From contig JAMXDE010000013.1 of the NCBI GenBank assembly GCA_026770025.1, positions 62,001 to 126,000 of the forward strand: DNA of 64,000 nucleotides. The letters are read 5' to 3'. Under the pieces are notes generated by a model. That model did not search any database and had not been told where the DNA came from. It was given only the letters and a program-made list of their open reading frames with translations. Positions 1 through 9,856 of the stretch are shown piece by piece (position 1 is the stretch's first letter; each line of letters starts with the position of its first letter). The translations under genes were made by a program, and so were the position numbers. This stretch comes from Craspedostauros australis (Eukaryota; Bacillariophyta; Bacillariophyceae; Mastogloiales; Achnanthaceae).

Positions 1-167
1 ATTACAACCCGGCAAATGGATCAAGCGAATGGTGCGACAAGTCGAAGGTGCGGGACTTCGTAATGGCAAGCTTTTGACGAGGAAACTGAATCCGCCAAGG
101 CTCCTGGAGTTCCGGGATGATGTATACGTGGCGCTGGAGGCCTTGCAGGCCCAAGGCATAATCGATA

Positions 168-173
168 CAGAGG
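168..173. repeat. Target-site duplication, left (cagagg)
   Basis: Six bases repeated exactly at 816-821, directly after the LTR terminus CAACA. They define the insertion point of the solo LTR in the recombinase-like frame. Confidence 0.8.
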
Positions 174-815
174 TGTCAGGAATCGAGGGTACGACTCTGT
201 CGAAGATACCCATGATTGCTGCAACTCCCAACACTATTCATCACACCCTTGGATATTATTCGTCACACCATTGAATATCATCCATTCCACCCATGACACA
301 AATCACACGTGAATGACCTCAGTCTTACCAAGCAAATCAGCCTGTCCTCCATGAATCAAGAAAAGCCACGACATCGAAATCATGTGAAGGAAGATGATGA
401 CTGACGGATTGGTGATCACCCCATCTGAAGATCAAGGCACGTGTCATCCACGGGCTAGAACAATTCAGAAAGAGCATCAGCCATGACATCAATCATGACA
501 CCAATCGTAAAGTTTGGTGTCAGGAGACCAAGAGAGAAACACATGACTGTGGAATCGTACCACAGGGAATGTAGAATGATGATATGCATGACGAGATGCA
601 TGACAAGGATGCCTGCAGATATGATCTCATGAATGCAAGCGAAGATCCATGATGATGAGATGCATGAATGCAACAGTATAACATGATGCTGCTGCAGAAG
701 ATGCTATATGTGAAATGAAAGGCAAAGGAGCTGAAGAGAATGAGCTCACAGTTCTAAATCAGTACGATCTAACAACCAATTAGTTCCTACTAACATTAAC
801 CCCGGATTTCCAACA
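174..815. mobile_element. Solo LTR (family L, copy 1)
   Basis: The 642-bp segment begins TGTCAGGAATCGAGGG and ends CCGGATTTCCAACA. It is flanked by a perfect 6-bp direct repeat, cagagg (168-173 and 816-821), the signature of integrase-mediated insertion. It resembles 6696-7426 at both termini and in an internal stretch (gacaccaatcgt followed by ggtgtca and gaaacacatgac). No internal gag-pol sequence is present, so LTR-LTR recombination has removed the body of the element. Confidence 0.8.
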
Positions 816-1241
816 CAGAGGTGGATATCCGAGACAAATACGGTCTTGACCGCTCAGCTCGCAGAGGGTCCACTTCTCACACGATCAACATGCGTGTTCC
901 AAGAGATATCATCATGGCAAACAACAGATGGCGAACCGAAGCCAACTCAGTCTCGGGAAACCCAAGACTGGACATGGTGGACACCTACTCAGCACTGGAG
1001 TCACTGCTTCCTGCTGTATTGGAGTACTCGAAGCAGACGTGATACATCTGCTGGGACGACGAGGGGGGAGAGAACGGCTCCATTGTGCCAGCACACACAC
1101 TGCCACACTGGAGCTGATTCAAGCTAGGTGCATTCATCTTCGCTCACCCAATATTGACCAGAAAAGGACAACCATGGGAACTTGACGCTGTCGTTCCAAA
1201 TGGCTAATCCAGGAAAATATATGGGCACGTATCTGGAATCG

Positions 1242-2038
1242 TGTCGAGATGTACATGTGAGTATATGTCAAGATGTACGTGTATATGTGCATCGTTCACC
1301 CGCTATTCTCTCATACGCACTTGGACGGTATAACTATACTCGTGTCGATAGTATACTGTGATTCGTCAGAATTACAGGGGAAATGGAACACACGAAAAGG
1401 GGCAAGATTTCTGGAGGAAATTTGCAAATAACGATTTCTGAGAGAATCAGAAGATCGTCCGTCCATGCACCAATGGTACCAAGAGAATCTCAAGGTACTT
1501 CCCAACTAAACCTCAGATGACGATATCATCTGACAGACTACTGCATCACCAATGGAACGTGACATCTGGAGAACAGAAGGACGCCTACTGACGTCGACAG
1601 GATGTCAACATGTCACCACGTCGACAGCTGTCTCCAAGTCAGAGCAGGAGGCGAAGATACGATGACCCATGAAGATCATGGATACTGAAGGTGAACTTCA
1701 AATGGTAAGTACTCATGGAGTAGAAGCCAGTACTGAATGAACGAAGTGTCGAATGCGGAGCACGCATTGAACACGGAGTATCGTGTAGCACAAGCACACG
1801 ATGTTGAGAGAGAGAGAGAGAGAGAGAATACAGAGAGGAGCGAGAGAGGATCTCGCGTACCGACTCATAGTCGGAGACCGAATCTACGAAACAGATTGAA
1901 GCGCCGAGAGCATCGGGCAAGAGAACGAACGGACACCGAGAGTATCGGAGTGCCAACGTAATGAAATAGCAAATAGACGACTATCAACCAATACCATCTT
2001 CCACGATTGTAGGTTACCGTGAGCGGAACTTGCCAACA
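1242..2038. mobile_element. Solo LTR (family A, copy 1)
   Basis: A 797-bp block starting TGTCGAGATGTACATG and ending TGCCAACA, flanked by a perfect 6-bp duplication gaatcg (1236-1241 and 2039-2044). A close copy lies at 24135-24927 with its own different duplication. It contains a (GA)11 microsatellite at 1806-1827. The TG...CA ends, the duplication and the lack of coding capacity fit a solo LTR. Confidence 0.8.
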
Positions 2039-2261
2039 GAATCGAACTACATGTTCTTCCATACGTTGTGAAGCTCTGCCTGCCACCAATGGCGTGAGGA
2101 CTCGGTCGACTGATTGTCGGTCGGTCCACAACCACCCCCCACATTAGCACTTCAATACAGGAGAGTAGAGTAATAAGTATACTCCTACGTATTGACGTAC
2201 CACCGTGTGACAATGTGAAGGAAGCTGCACAGGTCGCAATGAACATACAGGATGACCGTCG

Positions 2262-2510
2262 AAATGAGCACGTCATTTTGTTCCAAATCGAGCTTCCCAC
2301 CAAGCAAAACACAAAGAAAGCGAAAATCAGATAGAAATGGGTGCCACGTGTAGTGACAGGAGCTCCCGAAAAAGCGAATTCTGGCCGCTTGCATCACGTT
2401 TTGCCTCTAAAACGCTAGGCTGGCGCCATCATAACTTTATAACCAAAGGCTGGACTCACTGTCTAGAAGCTGGTACTTATTACCAATGTGTTAAAGTATG
2501 TATGGTTAAA
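2262..2510. repeat. Dispersed repeat B, copy 1
   Basis: About 250 bp, sharing long matches with 23753-24003. An example is the run beginning cttcccaccaagcaaaacac and the later pieces ttttgcctctaaaac and cataactt-ataac-aaaggc. The copies have clear substitutions and small indels, so the repeat is old. No coding potential is seen. It lies close to a family-A LTR in both places but on opposite sides of it, so it is probably independent of that LTR. Confidence 0.6.
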
Positions 2511-4027
2511 TTTTAGTCTCCATAGGAGCCCATTTTTTCAGAATCCTGCCATGGTCGTACGGTAATTGGCTGACGTAGGTCCTATGGATATTGCATCATG
2601 CGTGGAAGCGATCTGAATCACTTCTGAGTCATACTGCCGACGGAGTTGCGTCTGTCGTCGTTCCCTCTCGGATGTGATGGCTCGTCCACGAAATGTCCGA
2701 TGAGATTGTCCTCTGCTGAACAAAAGGTCGCGCCACACCACATCACCGATGTGCAGTTGATCATTGAAGTCCCCAGACGCGTATCTTTGTGCCATCGATG
2801 GCGTCGTGGTCAAATTGGTTGAGAAGTCGAGGACAGACGATGCCGCCGACTTTCGACACAAACGCGCCCCCACACGATCGTCATCCAAGGCGGAAGCCAG
2901 ACGAGCATGGGAGCCTTCGTTCTATATGAATGATAGTACTATGTATCAGGCCGCCAAATTTTCCAGAGCGCATGGTCAGTAAACACAAAGTTCCTTCGTC
3001 ACACGTGCATCGCTTGGGCTTGCGCAGGCATGGGCCAGATGGCGGGCTTCGTTCGAGCGGAATGGTCGGAGTTGTGGCATCTTGGTGTCCCAAGCGACAC
3101 CTTCATGACTAGACTCCGTGTCTCGTGTTCAGTGTAAACATGTCCGAACGGAGAAGTGATGAAGAAGGTCAAGCCGGAACGGCCAACGATGATCCTCTCT
3201 CGCTTCAGTACGTCCGTTTGAATCCCCGAAATCCTCTCTGCGACATCGGAGGCGCTATTTTGACAGGCCAATCAGCGTTCACGGACCAATTGAACAGAAA
3301 AGAGGCGCGACCAATCTCAGACGCGCTTCCCAAGAGTGGTTTTTTACACGCTACAAACATGAAATGACGAATTTGGCGATCAAACTGACATCTGATTCCG
3401 TTACCTTGTCCGGTGGTCTGCTTAAGCCCTCCATAGTTGTGTCTCATGTGTTCGGATCCACCCGCGGGATTTTGTCAACGCCAGCGTCAATTTGGGTTCG
3501 TGCTCTCGTTTTGTGTTCTGTCTGTGTGCTTGCCGCTGAAATTGTGGCGAGGACCACGTGCGAGACGCAAACCCACGCAATCGTAAACTTGGGGCAATCG
3601 TTTGCCACCGCGAAAGGAATATGGCGATGGTGGTCCCCCACCGCGTCTTTCGCCAACCCACTGGTGGAAGGACCATACCATACCACACCACACTGCACTC
3701 CACAACGCATCGAGCAGTACTCGACTGCACATCTTCCCCACCTTGTTGGTAGCTCTGACTTGACTGCTGCTTCGCACATCGTCGCGACAAAGAGCACAAG
3801 CACAAACAAGCACAAACAAGCACAAACAAGCACAAACAAGCACAAACAAACACAAAGACATCCAAGAGCGGCCTCTTCCTCTCACAAAACTTGATCATCT
3901 CACAATCCAAACCGACAAGCAACCACAACCAGCTGCAGAACAAACAAAAGGTAAGAAGACATGCAGCACTCTCCACCCCCGACAGTGACTACCGTTGCCA
4001 TCGCGGCTGAAGCAAGTTGCCATTCCA
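2511..4027. other. Intergenic; 10-bp minisatellite only
   Basis: Short frames on both strands here do not resemble known proteins and lack a convincing start context. The only clear structure is a 10-bp tandem repeat, cacaaacaag, five units at 3801-3850. It is followed by a leader-like A/C-rich stretch with a possible splice donor (aaaggtaaga at 3947-3956). Confidence 0.5.
3801..3850. repeat. 10-bp minisatellite (cacaaacaag x5)
   Basis: Five near-perfect head-to-tail units. The same A/C-rich composition is seen in the leaders of several genes in this window, so it may lie in a 5' untranslated region. Confidence 0.85.
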
Positions 4028-4213
4028 ATGACAAACACAAACATCATGGCGGTGGCAGCGGCAACGGCAGCAGGGCCATGGCAGATCGACTTCAACATCG
4101 CAGACGTCCACACGGTGGCGCAGACAATCGCGGCGCAGACCATAGTGATGAGGGGCACCAAGGACCAACGTGATGCTTGGTTTGGCGAAGTCATGGAGCA
4201 GCGCCCGTGGTGA
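4028..4213 (+). CDS. Possible small protein, 61 aa, unknown
   Basis: A short frame starting at an ATG in the context ccaATGaca and ending TGG TGA. The predicted peptide begins MTNTNIMAVAAATAAG and ends GEVMEQRPW. Codon choice (many GCG/GCA, GAC, CAG) is like that of the clear genes nearby, and the A/C-rich leader upstream looks transcribed. No domain, signal peptide or relative is recognised. It could equally be an exon of a longer gene or noncoding. Weakly supported. Confidence 0.25.
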   Translation: MTNTNIMAVAAATAAGPWQIDFNIADVHTVAQTIAAQTIVMRGTKDQRDAWFGEVMEQRPW

Positions 4214-4662
4214 TCCTTCCGCCTTTCGTCACCTCACCACCGCAATGCGCACCTCCGTCGGCAAGAAGTCTGCGATGATTTCTCGTGCGATGGTCTTGGA
4301 GCAGCCTTCCTGTGCTTCGCTGCCAGCTCACCATGTGCTGTAGACAGAGTGAAGTCGAAATACTGCCTGTGAAGGGAGCACGATAGCACGCAACGGCGAG
4401 CGCGGCGAGGCGAACCGATCATGTTGTGTGGAAAACAGTCGCACCACAAGATGTCACATTCCCTCTCTGTGTCGGAACTCTCTCATTCCCAATTCTCCAT
4501 TTCTCACACCAACCTTGCCATCTCTGTCTCTCTATCTCCCTATCCATCTCTGCACATTTTTGTGCATGTGGCGACGGTGGCACTGCGACCGTGAACTATT
4601 ATACGAACGAACAGACACCAACGTCCGAACCTTCACAAAACCAACCAAACCAAACCAACACA

Positions 4663-5967
4663 ATGAAGTTCGCAACCAGCTCCCTCATCTTGGCTCACAT
4701 CGCCACCACCGCCACCGCCGATGATGGTGCCGCCAACCTCCGCGTCCCAGCCAACAAGGAAGAAAAGGTCGCCGGAAACAGCAAGCTCTCCTGGACTTAC
4801 TACGGAAACAATGAGAGAAAGATCGAGGAGGTCACCGGCGTCACCAAGAAGCTCCGCCGCCTCAAGGATGACATCAAGCCACCCGTTTCTTCCGACCCCA
4901 AGTCTGACAAGGCCAACGGCATGAAGAACAAGAAGGCCAAGGACAGCGACATGACCCCTGCCGCCTTCCTGGCCGCGCTCGGAACACCAAGCACTGCCGC
5001 CGGAGTTGCTCTCCTCGCTGTCATCAAGAAAGAGGCCGACCTCCTCGAGATCTTCGCCAGCCAAGCCAGCACCGCCGCCGGTGTCGCCCTCTTCAACGAC
5101 ATCAGCGGAAAGACCGGTGTCCTCGAGGCATTCACTGCCGGAGCCGCTGCTGACGGAGACATGTTCACCGGAACCGCCGCCGAAGCCGCTGCCTGGTGCG
5201 GCAAAGCAGGACGCACCTGCTGCACTGGAACTGATGCTTGCTCCTGGATGGGAGTTGCCTCCATCGCATCCAACAGCTGCATCGGAAAGGAGGCTTGCAA
5301 AAGCATCGAGACCCAGTCCATCATCTTCCAGGGATCCTGCGTCAGTGGTGCCGGGGGTGACGATGACAAATCATGTTCATACTTCAACTTCAACTCCGGA
5401 ACCAAAAAGGCCTCCATTGTGGCCCCAGGATCCTGCATGGATGGAGAAAGGGTGTGCTATGCCTTCGCCCAGCAGTCCAACGGTGATGCCATTATCGGAG
5501 CAGGTTCCTGCAAAAAAACCCTAGGCTGCGCCGCCATGGGTGCGGGACCAGCAGCCTACGCCTCCGCCACACCAACCACGGGCAATGGCACCACCGACAA
5601 CAAGCGTGTCTCCGACACCATCGTCGGTGCTGGATCCTGCATCAACAACTTTTCGTGCTCTTACCTCAACGCCCATGTCAGTGACACTTATGTCGACCCG
5701 GCCACCCCATACAACCAGTTCGAGGGATCCACCTTGATTGGCGATGGCACCTGCGTTCCAGCCTACTCTTGCCGATACTTGGGATACCAGTTCTACTGGA
5801 GTGCCGACATCAACCTCTCCGATGGCGTGTGCAACGACACGCCTGTTGCCAAATACTCCGGATGCAGCTACTGCTACTACAATTTTGAGGCCCCCAACGC
5901 CTGCACGCCTCTCACTGCCGTTTTTACCGTCGCGTCCGGCAGCTCCTGCCCAGCCTGCACATCTTAA
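4663..5967 (+). CDS. Secreted Cys-repeat protein with RRL-type propeptide site
   Basis: A 434-residue protein. The ATG at 4663 is chosen over the open upstream frame because it follows a typical A/C-rich leader (ccaaaccaacacaATGaag) and begins a signal peptide (MKFATSSLILAHIATTATA, then DDG). Next comes a Lys-rich, acidic segment with KLRRLKDD at ~63-70; RXL motifs are known processing sites in diatom silaffins and related wall proteins. Residues ~105-160 contain two STAAGVAL repeats. The C-terminal ~260 residues hold about six copies of a unit I-x-x-x-G-S/T-C-x(4-5)-C (GAGSCKKTLGC, GAGSCINNFSC, GDGTCVPAYSC). They may form a disulphide-pinned beta-helix; that is inference. No catalytic motif is seen. 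It is probably extracellular or wall-associated, function unknown. Confidence 0.85.
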   Translation: MKFATSSLILAHIATTATADDGAANLRVPANKEEKVAGNSKLSWTYYGNNERKIEEVTGVTKKLRRLKDDIKPPVSSDPKSDKANGMKNKKAKDSDMTPAAFLAALGTPSTAAGVALLAVIKKEADLLEIFASQASTAAGVALFNDISGKTGVLEAFTAGAAADGDMFTGTAAEAAAWCGKAGRTCCTGTDACSWMGVASIASNSCIGKEACKSIETQSIIFQGSCVSGAGGDDDKSCSYFNFNSGTKKASIVAPGSCMDGERVCYAFAQQSNGDAIIGAGSCKKTLGCAAMGAGPAAYASATPTTGNGTTDNKRVSDTIVGAGSCINNFSCSYLNAHVSDTYVDPATPYNQFEGSTLIGDGTCVPAYSCRYLGYQFYWSADINLSDGVCNDTPVAKYSGCSYCYYNFEAPNACTPLTAVFTVASGSSCPACTS

Positions 5968-6695
5968 GCGGCTTGTCTGCTCAGCGGCAGCGGCACCAAG
6001 GGAACGACCCACTTCTCTGACCGGATCAGCTCCACGCCAAACCCAAGTCTTGAAGGGCTTGAGCCAACGACGGATGATGATCTCATCATCGTCTCCAAAT
6101 GGTGCCTTCCGCCCAACTGAAATCTGCAAAGCACAACTACCTGCAAAGCAGCACCAAAGGCAGATGATGAGAAAGCACAGCAAGCATCTGCAAAAGTAGT
6201 GAACGTGCCAACCCAAAGGACGTCGGCAATCACATTCCCAGGACGAGAAATCGATGCACTCCCACATTTTGACCAACTTCTCACTGCCCCAACAGGCGAC
6301 GTCCACAGTACCAAAACACAATCATACATGTCTGAGTAGGAACATCAAATTACCACACACACGAAAACGCCATTCTGATGTTTGCTTACTTGTGTGCCGT
6401 ATCGGGTCCACCTCCGCCTCTGCGATGAGGTGCGATTTTCGCCGCGAGTACGATCGTTGCACCATACGCATGATGCTGATATGCCAAACAGAGATACATG
6501 TGAAACCGTTGAATTGGCGTTGCGGTGTGAACACAGGTGTCAACCAATCAGGAAGTAGCAGTAGCGTAATGGAGCGTACATGTTGCACTCAGTAAGACTC
6601 ACAATCTGCGTTCTTACACTTTTACAACTCATTTTGGGTTTCATGCATGTAATGACTTGATGCCATGCGCTGGTACGATTGTTGTTGAAAGCCTC
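5968..6695. other. Intergenic, no gene seen
   Basis: This is the 3' flank of the Cys-repeat gene. GC-rich sequence continues to about 6200 and then becomes unstructured. No frame with recognisable protein content is seen. Confidence 0.5.
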
Positions 6696-7426
6696 TGTTG
6701 GGAATCGAGGGTAAGACTTTTTTGGAATACCCATTATTGCCGCACCTCCCAACATTATTCGCCACACCTTTGAATATTATTCGTCACATGTTCGGAGACT
6801 ATTCATCACACCTTTGAATACCATGTCATTATGACTATGATTAAGGACACGGACGTGATTGATACCTGTACTACCGCGAGGAGGGTAGTTTGTCCTCTGG
6901 TAACGTAAAGACGACACCTACAGCGGGTCAGGAGGTCCCAATACCAAACCAACCAAGGCAACCATGCAGACAACGACGTCGATCAGAACAGCAGGTCAAT
7001 ATGCAAGTGACGCACCCCCTTCAGAGGACAGCACGCGCCCCTCCTGCGGACACGAACATCCGAAGGTTTGGAACATCACCAAGGATGACACCAATCGTGA
7101 GACGATGGTGTCATGAGATCAACAACGGAAACATATGACAGGCAAGTACTCAGGACTGCAGATTCCTACCATGCAAACGTAGACAGCTACAAAGATGCAG
7201 AGGCAAACAACAAAGATACCAAGATAAGGATGCAAGAACAGAGCATGATGAATGCAGAGAGAAGCACCTAGGAACACAAGGACACCCCGTGTCGCCACCG
7301 CAGTAGACAACTGCCATGAAATCGAAATCGGAAGAGAAAGTGAGATTGTGCTCACAGGTCTAAAACGGTACAGTTTCTAACAGCAGATTAAATTACAGTA
7401 CTAATTATAACCCCGGATTTCCAACA
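6696..7426. mobile_element. LTR-like sequence (family L, copy 2), no target duplication
   Basis: The segment starts TGTTGGGAATCGAGGGTAAG and ends CCCCGGATTTCCAACA, matching the termini of the solo LTR at 174-815, and is 731 bp long. The flanks gcctc (left) and catga (right) do not match. This copy is therefore old, rearranged, or formed by recombination between two elements. No internal element sequence adjoins it. Confidence 0.65.
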
Positions 7427-7927
7427 CATGAGAACTCTCGATCGACTCTTTGTGAACAGAAGAACACATGTCCGGACAGCCCGCAATCAAGCCTCTGCCT
7501 TCAGCAACAACTACTACCAGGACCACAGCCATCACGTTTGGGTTCGACTACTCACCAACACAGAGATTCTGGGAGCGAACTCCACAGCAGAGAGTACCAT
7601 AGTCAAAGGAAAAGCTCATAGGACACACATGAAACCATGCACGACAATGCACAACAATGCACAGTTGCCAAAGCTAAGAGGAAAGGAACTTGATTGGGAG
7701 CGTGTGTGTTGTTAGCAGTACTATGCTCGTACTACATTACATTGTGTTTTCCTGTTCCTTGTTCATCGTCGTTTCAAAACAACTTGCTTGAATCTGCAAC
7801 AATGAGGAGCTTATCATCGCGCCTGCCGCATTCGATTGCATTTCCAGACGGCCATGTTCAATACACTTGTATGTCCCTGTCCTTTCCCTTGTACTTGCGT
7901 TTACGTTTGCGTTTGCCTGTTGGGTAT
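7427..7927. other. Intergenic, 3' flank of the AAA ATPase gene
   Basis: Short frames only. The stretch probably includes the 3' untranslated region of the minus-strand AAA gene. No other structure is seen. Confidence 0.45.
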
Positions 7928-9856
7928 TTAGGAACGGTCCTTGCTGGCGTCTTCCACCTTGCCCTCCAACCACACCATGAACTCTTCCACCGTGCTGAAA
8001 TCGATGACGTGATGCTCCAATTCGGCTGGTGTCAGTCGGAGGCACTTCTCCGTCGTGATTGTCGTCTTCGCCTTGTTCATACTCTTGGGGTTATCGTCGT
8101 GGCGGCTGCTGTTGCCATCCTCTCCATCCACCTCGTCGGCAGCATCGATGGCATCGACAGCGCGAAATTCAGCATCAAAGCACTGCTCAATGCGAACGCG
8201 TTGCTCGCGTGTCAGCTGGATCTGATTATAGTGTTCGACCATGGCGATCGCATCCGATGCGATCATGTACCCCAGCTCCACCTGTCGATCTATACGTCCA
8301 GGTCGGATCAAGGCCGGATCCAGAACGCACTTGCGGTTGGTCGTCATGATGATGATTCGACCGGGCATGTCGATGATGCCGTCCAGGACGTTCAGCAATC
8401 CCGAAAGGTTCAGGGTATCGCTGCCATCGTTCTCCTCGCCGCTTGTACCTCGACTGTTCATGTTGGTCTGGTGGACAGGACCGGCAGGGCGATGTCCTGG
8501 TTGTTCCCAGGGTCTCACTTGTTCGAAGGATCCGCTGTCGCTGCCGGTGGTCGTGTCTGTGCCCGTGGTTGCGCTTGCCGTGCTCGAAGCCGCGTCTGGT
8601 GGTGTCATCAAATCACGTGCCATCACAACGTCGGACGAAGCATCGATGTCTTCGAACACGTACACGACGTCCTTGTAGCTCAGATTCAGTGCGCGGTCCC
8701 CGTTCGAGCCTCCGTACTTCTTCGTGAGGAAGAGCGTCATCAGCTCTTGGTTAGTCTTGACTCTTGACAGAGGGATTGTGACGATGTGGCGATCGGTGTG
8801 ATGTGCGATGGCCTTGATGAAGCTGGTCTTGCCCGTGCCCGGTGGTCCAGAAAGTAGCAGTCCTAACTTGTACGGGTATCCCGGAATGGCGTACTTGCCG
8901 CTGCGGCTTTGGAATCGGTCGACGAGATTGATGAGAGAGCCGAATTGATGCGAAAAGAGGGAGGTGAAGGTCTTGTCATCGGAGAGCCGGGCCTTCATGA
9001 AGGTGGGGAAACGATGGTGATCCCGTCCATCGAATCCCTTGAGATCGAAGAAGTAACGCCCGCCTTTCTGTGTCTGTTCCACTTGCGCTGTGTACCATTC
9101 GTGCGCCACCTTGAGGAAGGCATCGCAGGATGTTTGTCCTGTTGACATGAGGTTGACCTCGGTCTTCTGCTGAATGCCAGTCCCGACGCCACCTCCAGAT
9201 TTTCCCGAACGTTGGCCAAAGCCAAACCCGCCCGATTTGCCACCCGTGTTCCCGGAGAACATGATGTACACGCGCTCCCCATCGAACACGCCCGCCTCGT
9301 ACCACCGATTGTTCATGAGGCTCTTGATGAGAGACGGTGGTTGGGTATCCTCGGTGCTGAATGGTGACGAACCATGCTTGGTTGCCTTCATCGCGGCTCT
9401 CTTTGCGGCGAGGCTCCCAAAGGTTAGATTGCCAGCTCCGAACTTCGCGCTCGTGGACCCGCCTTCTTCGCTCTTGAATTGCTCTATCAACGTGACGTTG
9501 GCATCGTTGAGTGTGAGATTGCAACGGTTGTGCAGGTAGAGCTTGATTGCCTTGATGAGGAAATTGTTCTGAGAGTCTTCGTCCACGCTGATGAAGTTAC
9601 CTTGCTCCGTTTGGGTGGCATGGTAAGAAACGATGCGCGTGTACATGGTCTTCCCGCACATCATCGCGATGAGACGGTACAAAGTGATTGAGATGGTGCT
9701 CATATGCATCCCGTTGATGATGAGGGGGATAAGACTCGTCGCAACGAGAGGCAGGAGAATGGTGATGATCGCGTCCATGAACTCATTTCCCGTCTTGACC
9801 CGTCGTCCCAATCCCAAGAGAGGCAACATCGCTGGAAGGCCTGCGGCTTGGAACAT
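7928..9856 (-). CDS. BCS1-like AAA ATPase, membrane-anchored
   Basis: A 642-residue single-exon protein. A hydrophobic segment at ~26-49 probably anchors it in a membrane. The N-terminal half resembles the BCS1 N domain (NNRWYEAG..., ~182-189). The AAA core follows: Walker A GPPGTGKTS (337-345), Walker B VVYVFEDID (397-405), sensor 1 IIIMTTN (501-507) and the Arg-finger region ALIRPGRIDRQVELGY (515-530). A Ser/Thr/Gly-rich insert of ~75 residues (411-485) sits between Walker B and sensor 1, and a Gly/Ser/Lys-rich insert at ~203-232. The founding BCS1 inserts the Rieske protein into complex III in mitochondria. Many plant and algal BCS1-type ATPases lie elsewhere, so location is open. The start is the first Met of the frame. 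The kinase gene at 11965 runs divergently, 2.1 kb away. Confidence 0.9.
   Translation of the reverse strand: MFQAAGLPAMLPLLGLGRRVKTGNEFMDAIITILLPLVATSLIPLIINGMHMSTISITLYRLIAMMCGKTMYTRIVSYHATQTEQGNFISVDEDSQNNFLIKAIKLYLHNRCNLTLNDANVTLIEQFKSEEGGSTSAKFGAGNLTFGSLAAKRAAMKATKHGSSPFSTEDTQPPSLIKSLMNNRWYEAGVFDGERVYIMFSGNTGGKSGGFGFGQRSGKSGGGVGTGIQQKTEVNLMSTGQTSCDAFLKVAHEWYTAQVEQTQKGGRYFFDLKGFDGRDHHRFPTFMKARLSDDKTFTSLFSHQFGSLINLVDRFQSRSGKYAIPGYPYKLGLLLSGPPGTGKTSFIKAIAHHTDRHIVTIPLSRVKTNQELMTLFLTKKYGGSNGDRALNLSYKDVVYVFEDIDASSDVVMARDLMTPPDAASSTASATTGTDTTTGSDSGSFEQVRPWEQPGHRPAGPVHQTNMNSRGTSGEENDGSDTLNLSGLLNVLDGIIDMPGRIIIMTTNRKCVLDPALIRPGRIDRQVELGYMIASDAIAMVEHYNQIQLTREQRVRIEQCFDAEFRAVDAIDAADEVDGEDGNSSRHDDNPKSMNKAKTTITTEKCLRLTPAELEHHVIDFSTVEEFMVWLEGKVEDASKDRS

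Larger units (their letters stand above)
2..1042 (+). pseudogene. Tyrosine-recombinase-like protein, C-terminal part, split by a solo LTR
   Basis: The frame is open from the window edge to 173 and resumes at 821-1042. Removing the LTR (174-815) and one copy of the 6-bp duplication joins the two halves in frame (...GIIDTE then VDIRDKYGLDRS...). The C-terminal half shows RRGSTSH, then NRW, then DTYSAL. This spacing resembles the Arg / His-or-Trp / Tyr core of DIRS/Crypton-type and phage-type tyrosine recombinases, where RRG-T--A is usual. The family assignment is inference from motif shape. The N-terminal half of the protein lies outside the window. As it stands the gene is broken: the LTR inserts stop codons after residue ~81 of the visible part. 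It is probably a remnant of a mobile element, not a host gene. Confidence 0.55.

Noticed and set aside
3364-3894. 176-codon frame ending in a repeat of Thr/Asn/Lys/His
   Set aside because: The C-terminal third is only the 10-bp minisatellite read as protein; no known similarity.
4426-4662. N-terminal extension of the Cys-repeat protein by 79 codons
   Set aside because: Leader-like C/A/T-rich sequence; the signal peptide begins at 4663.
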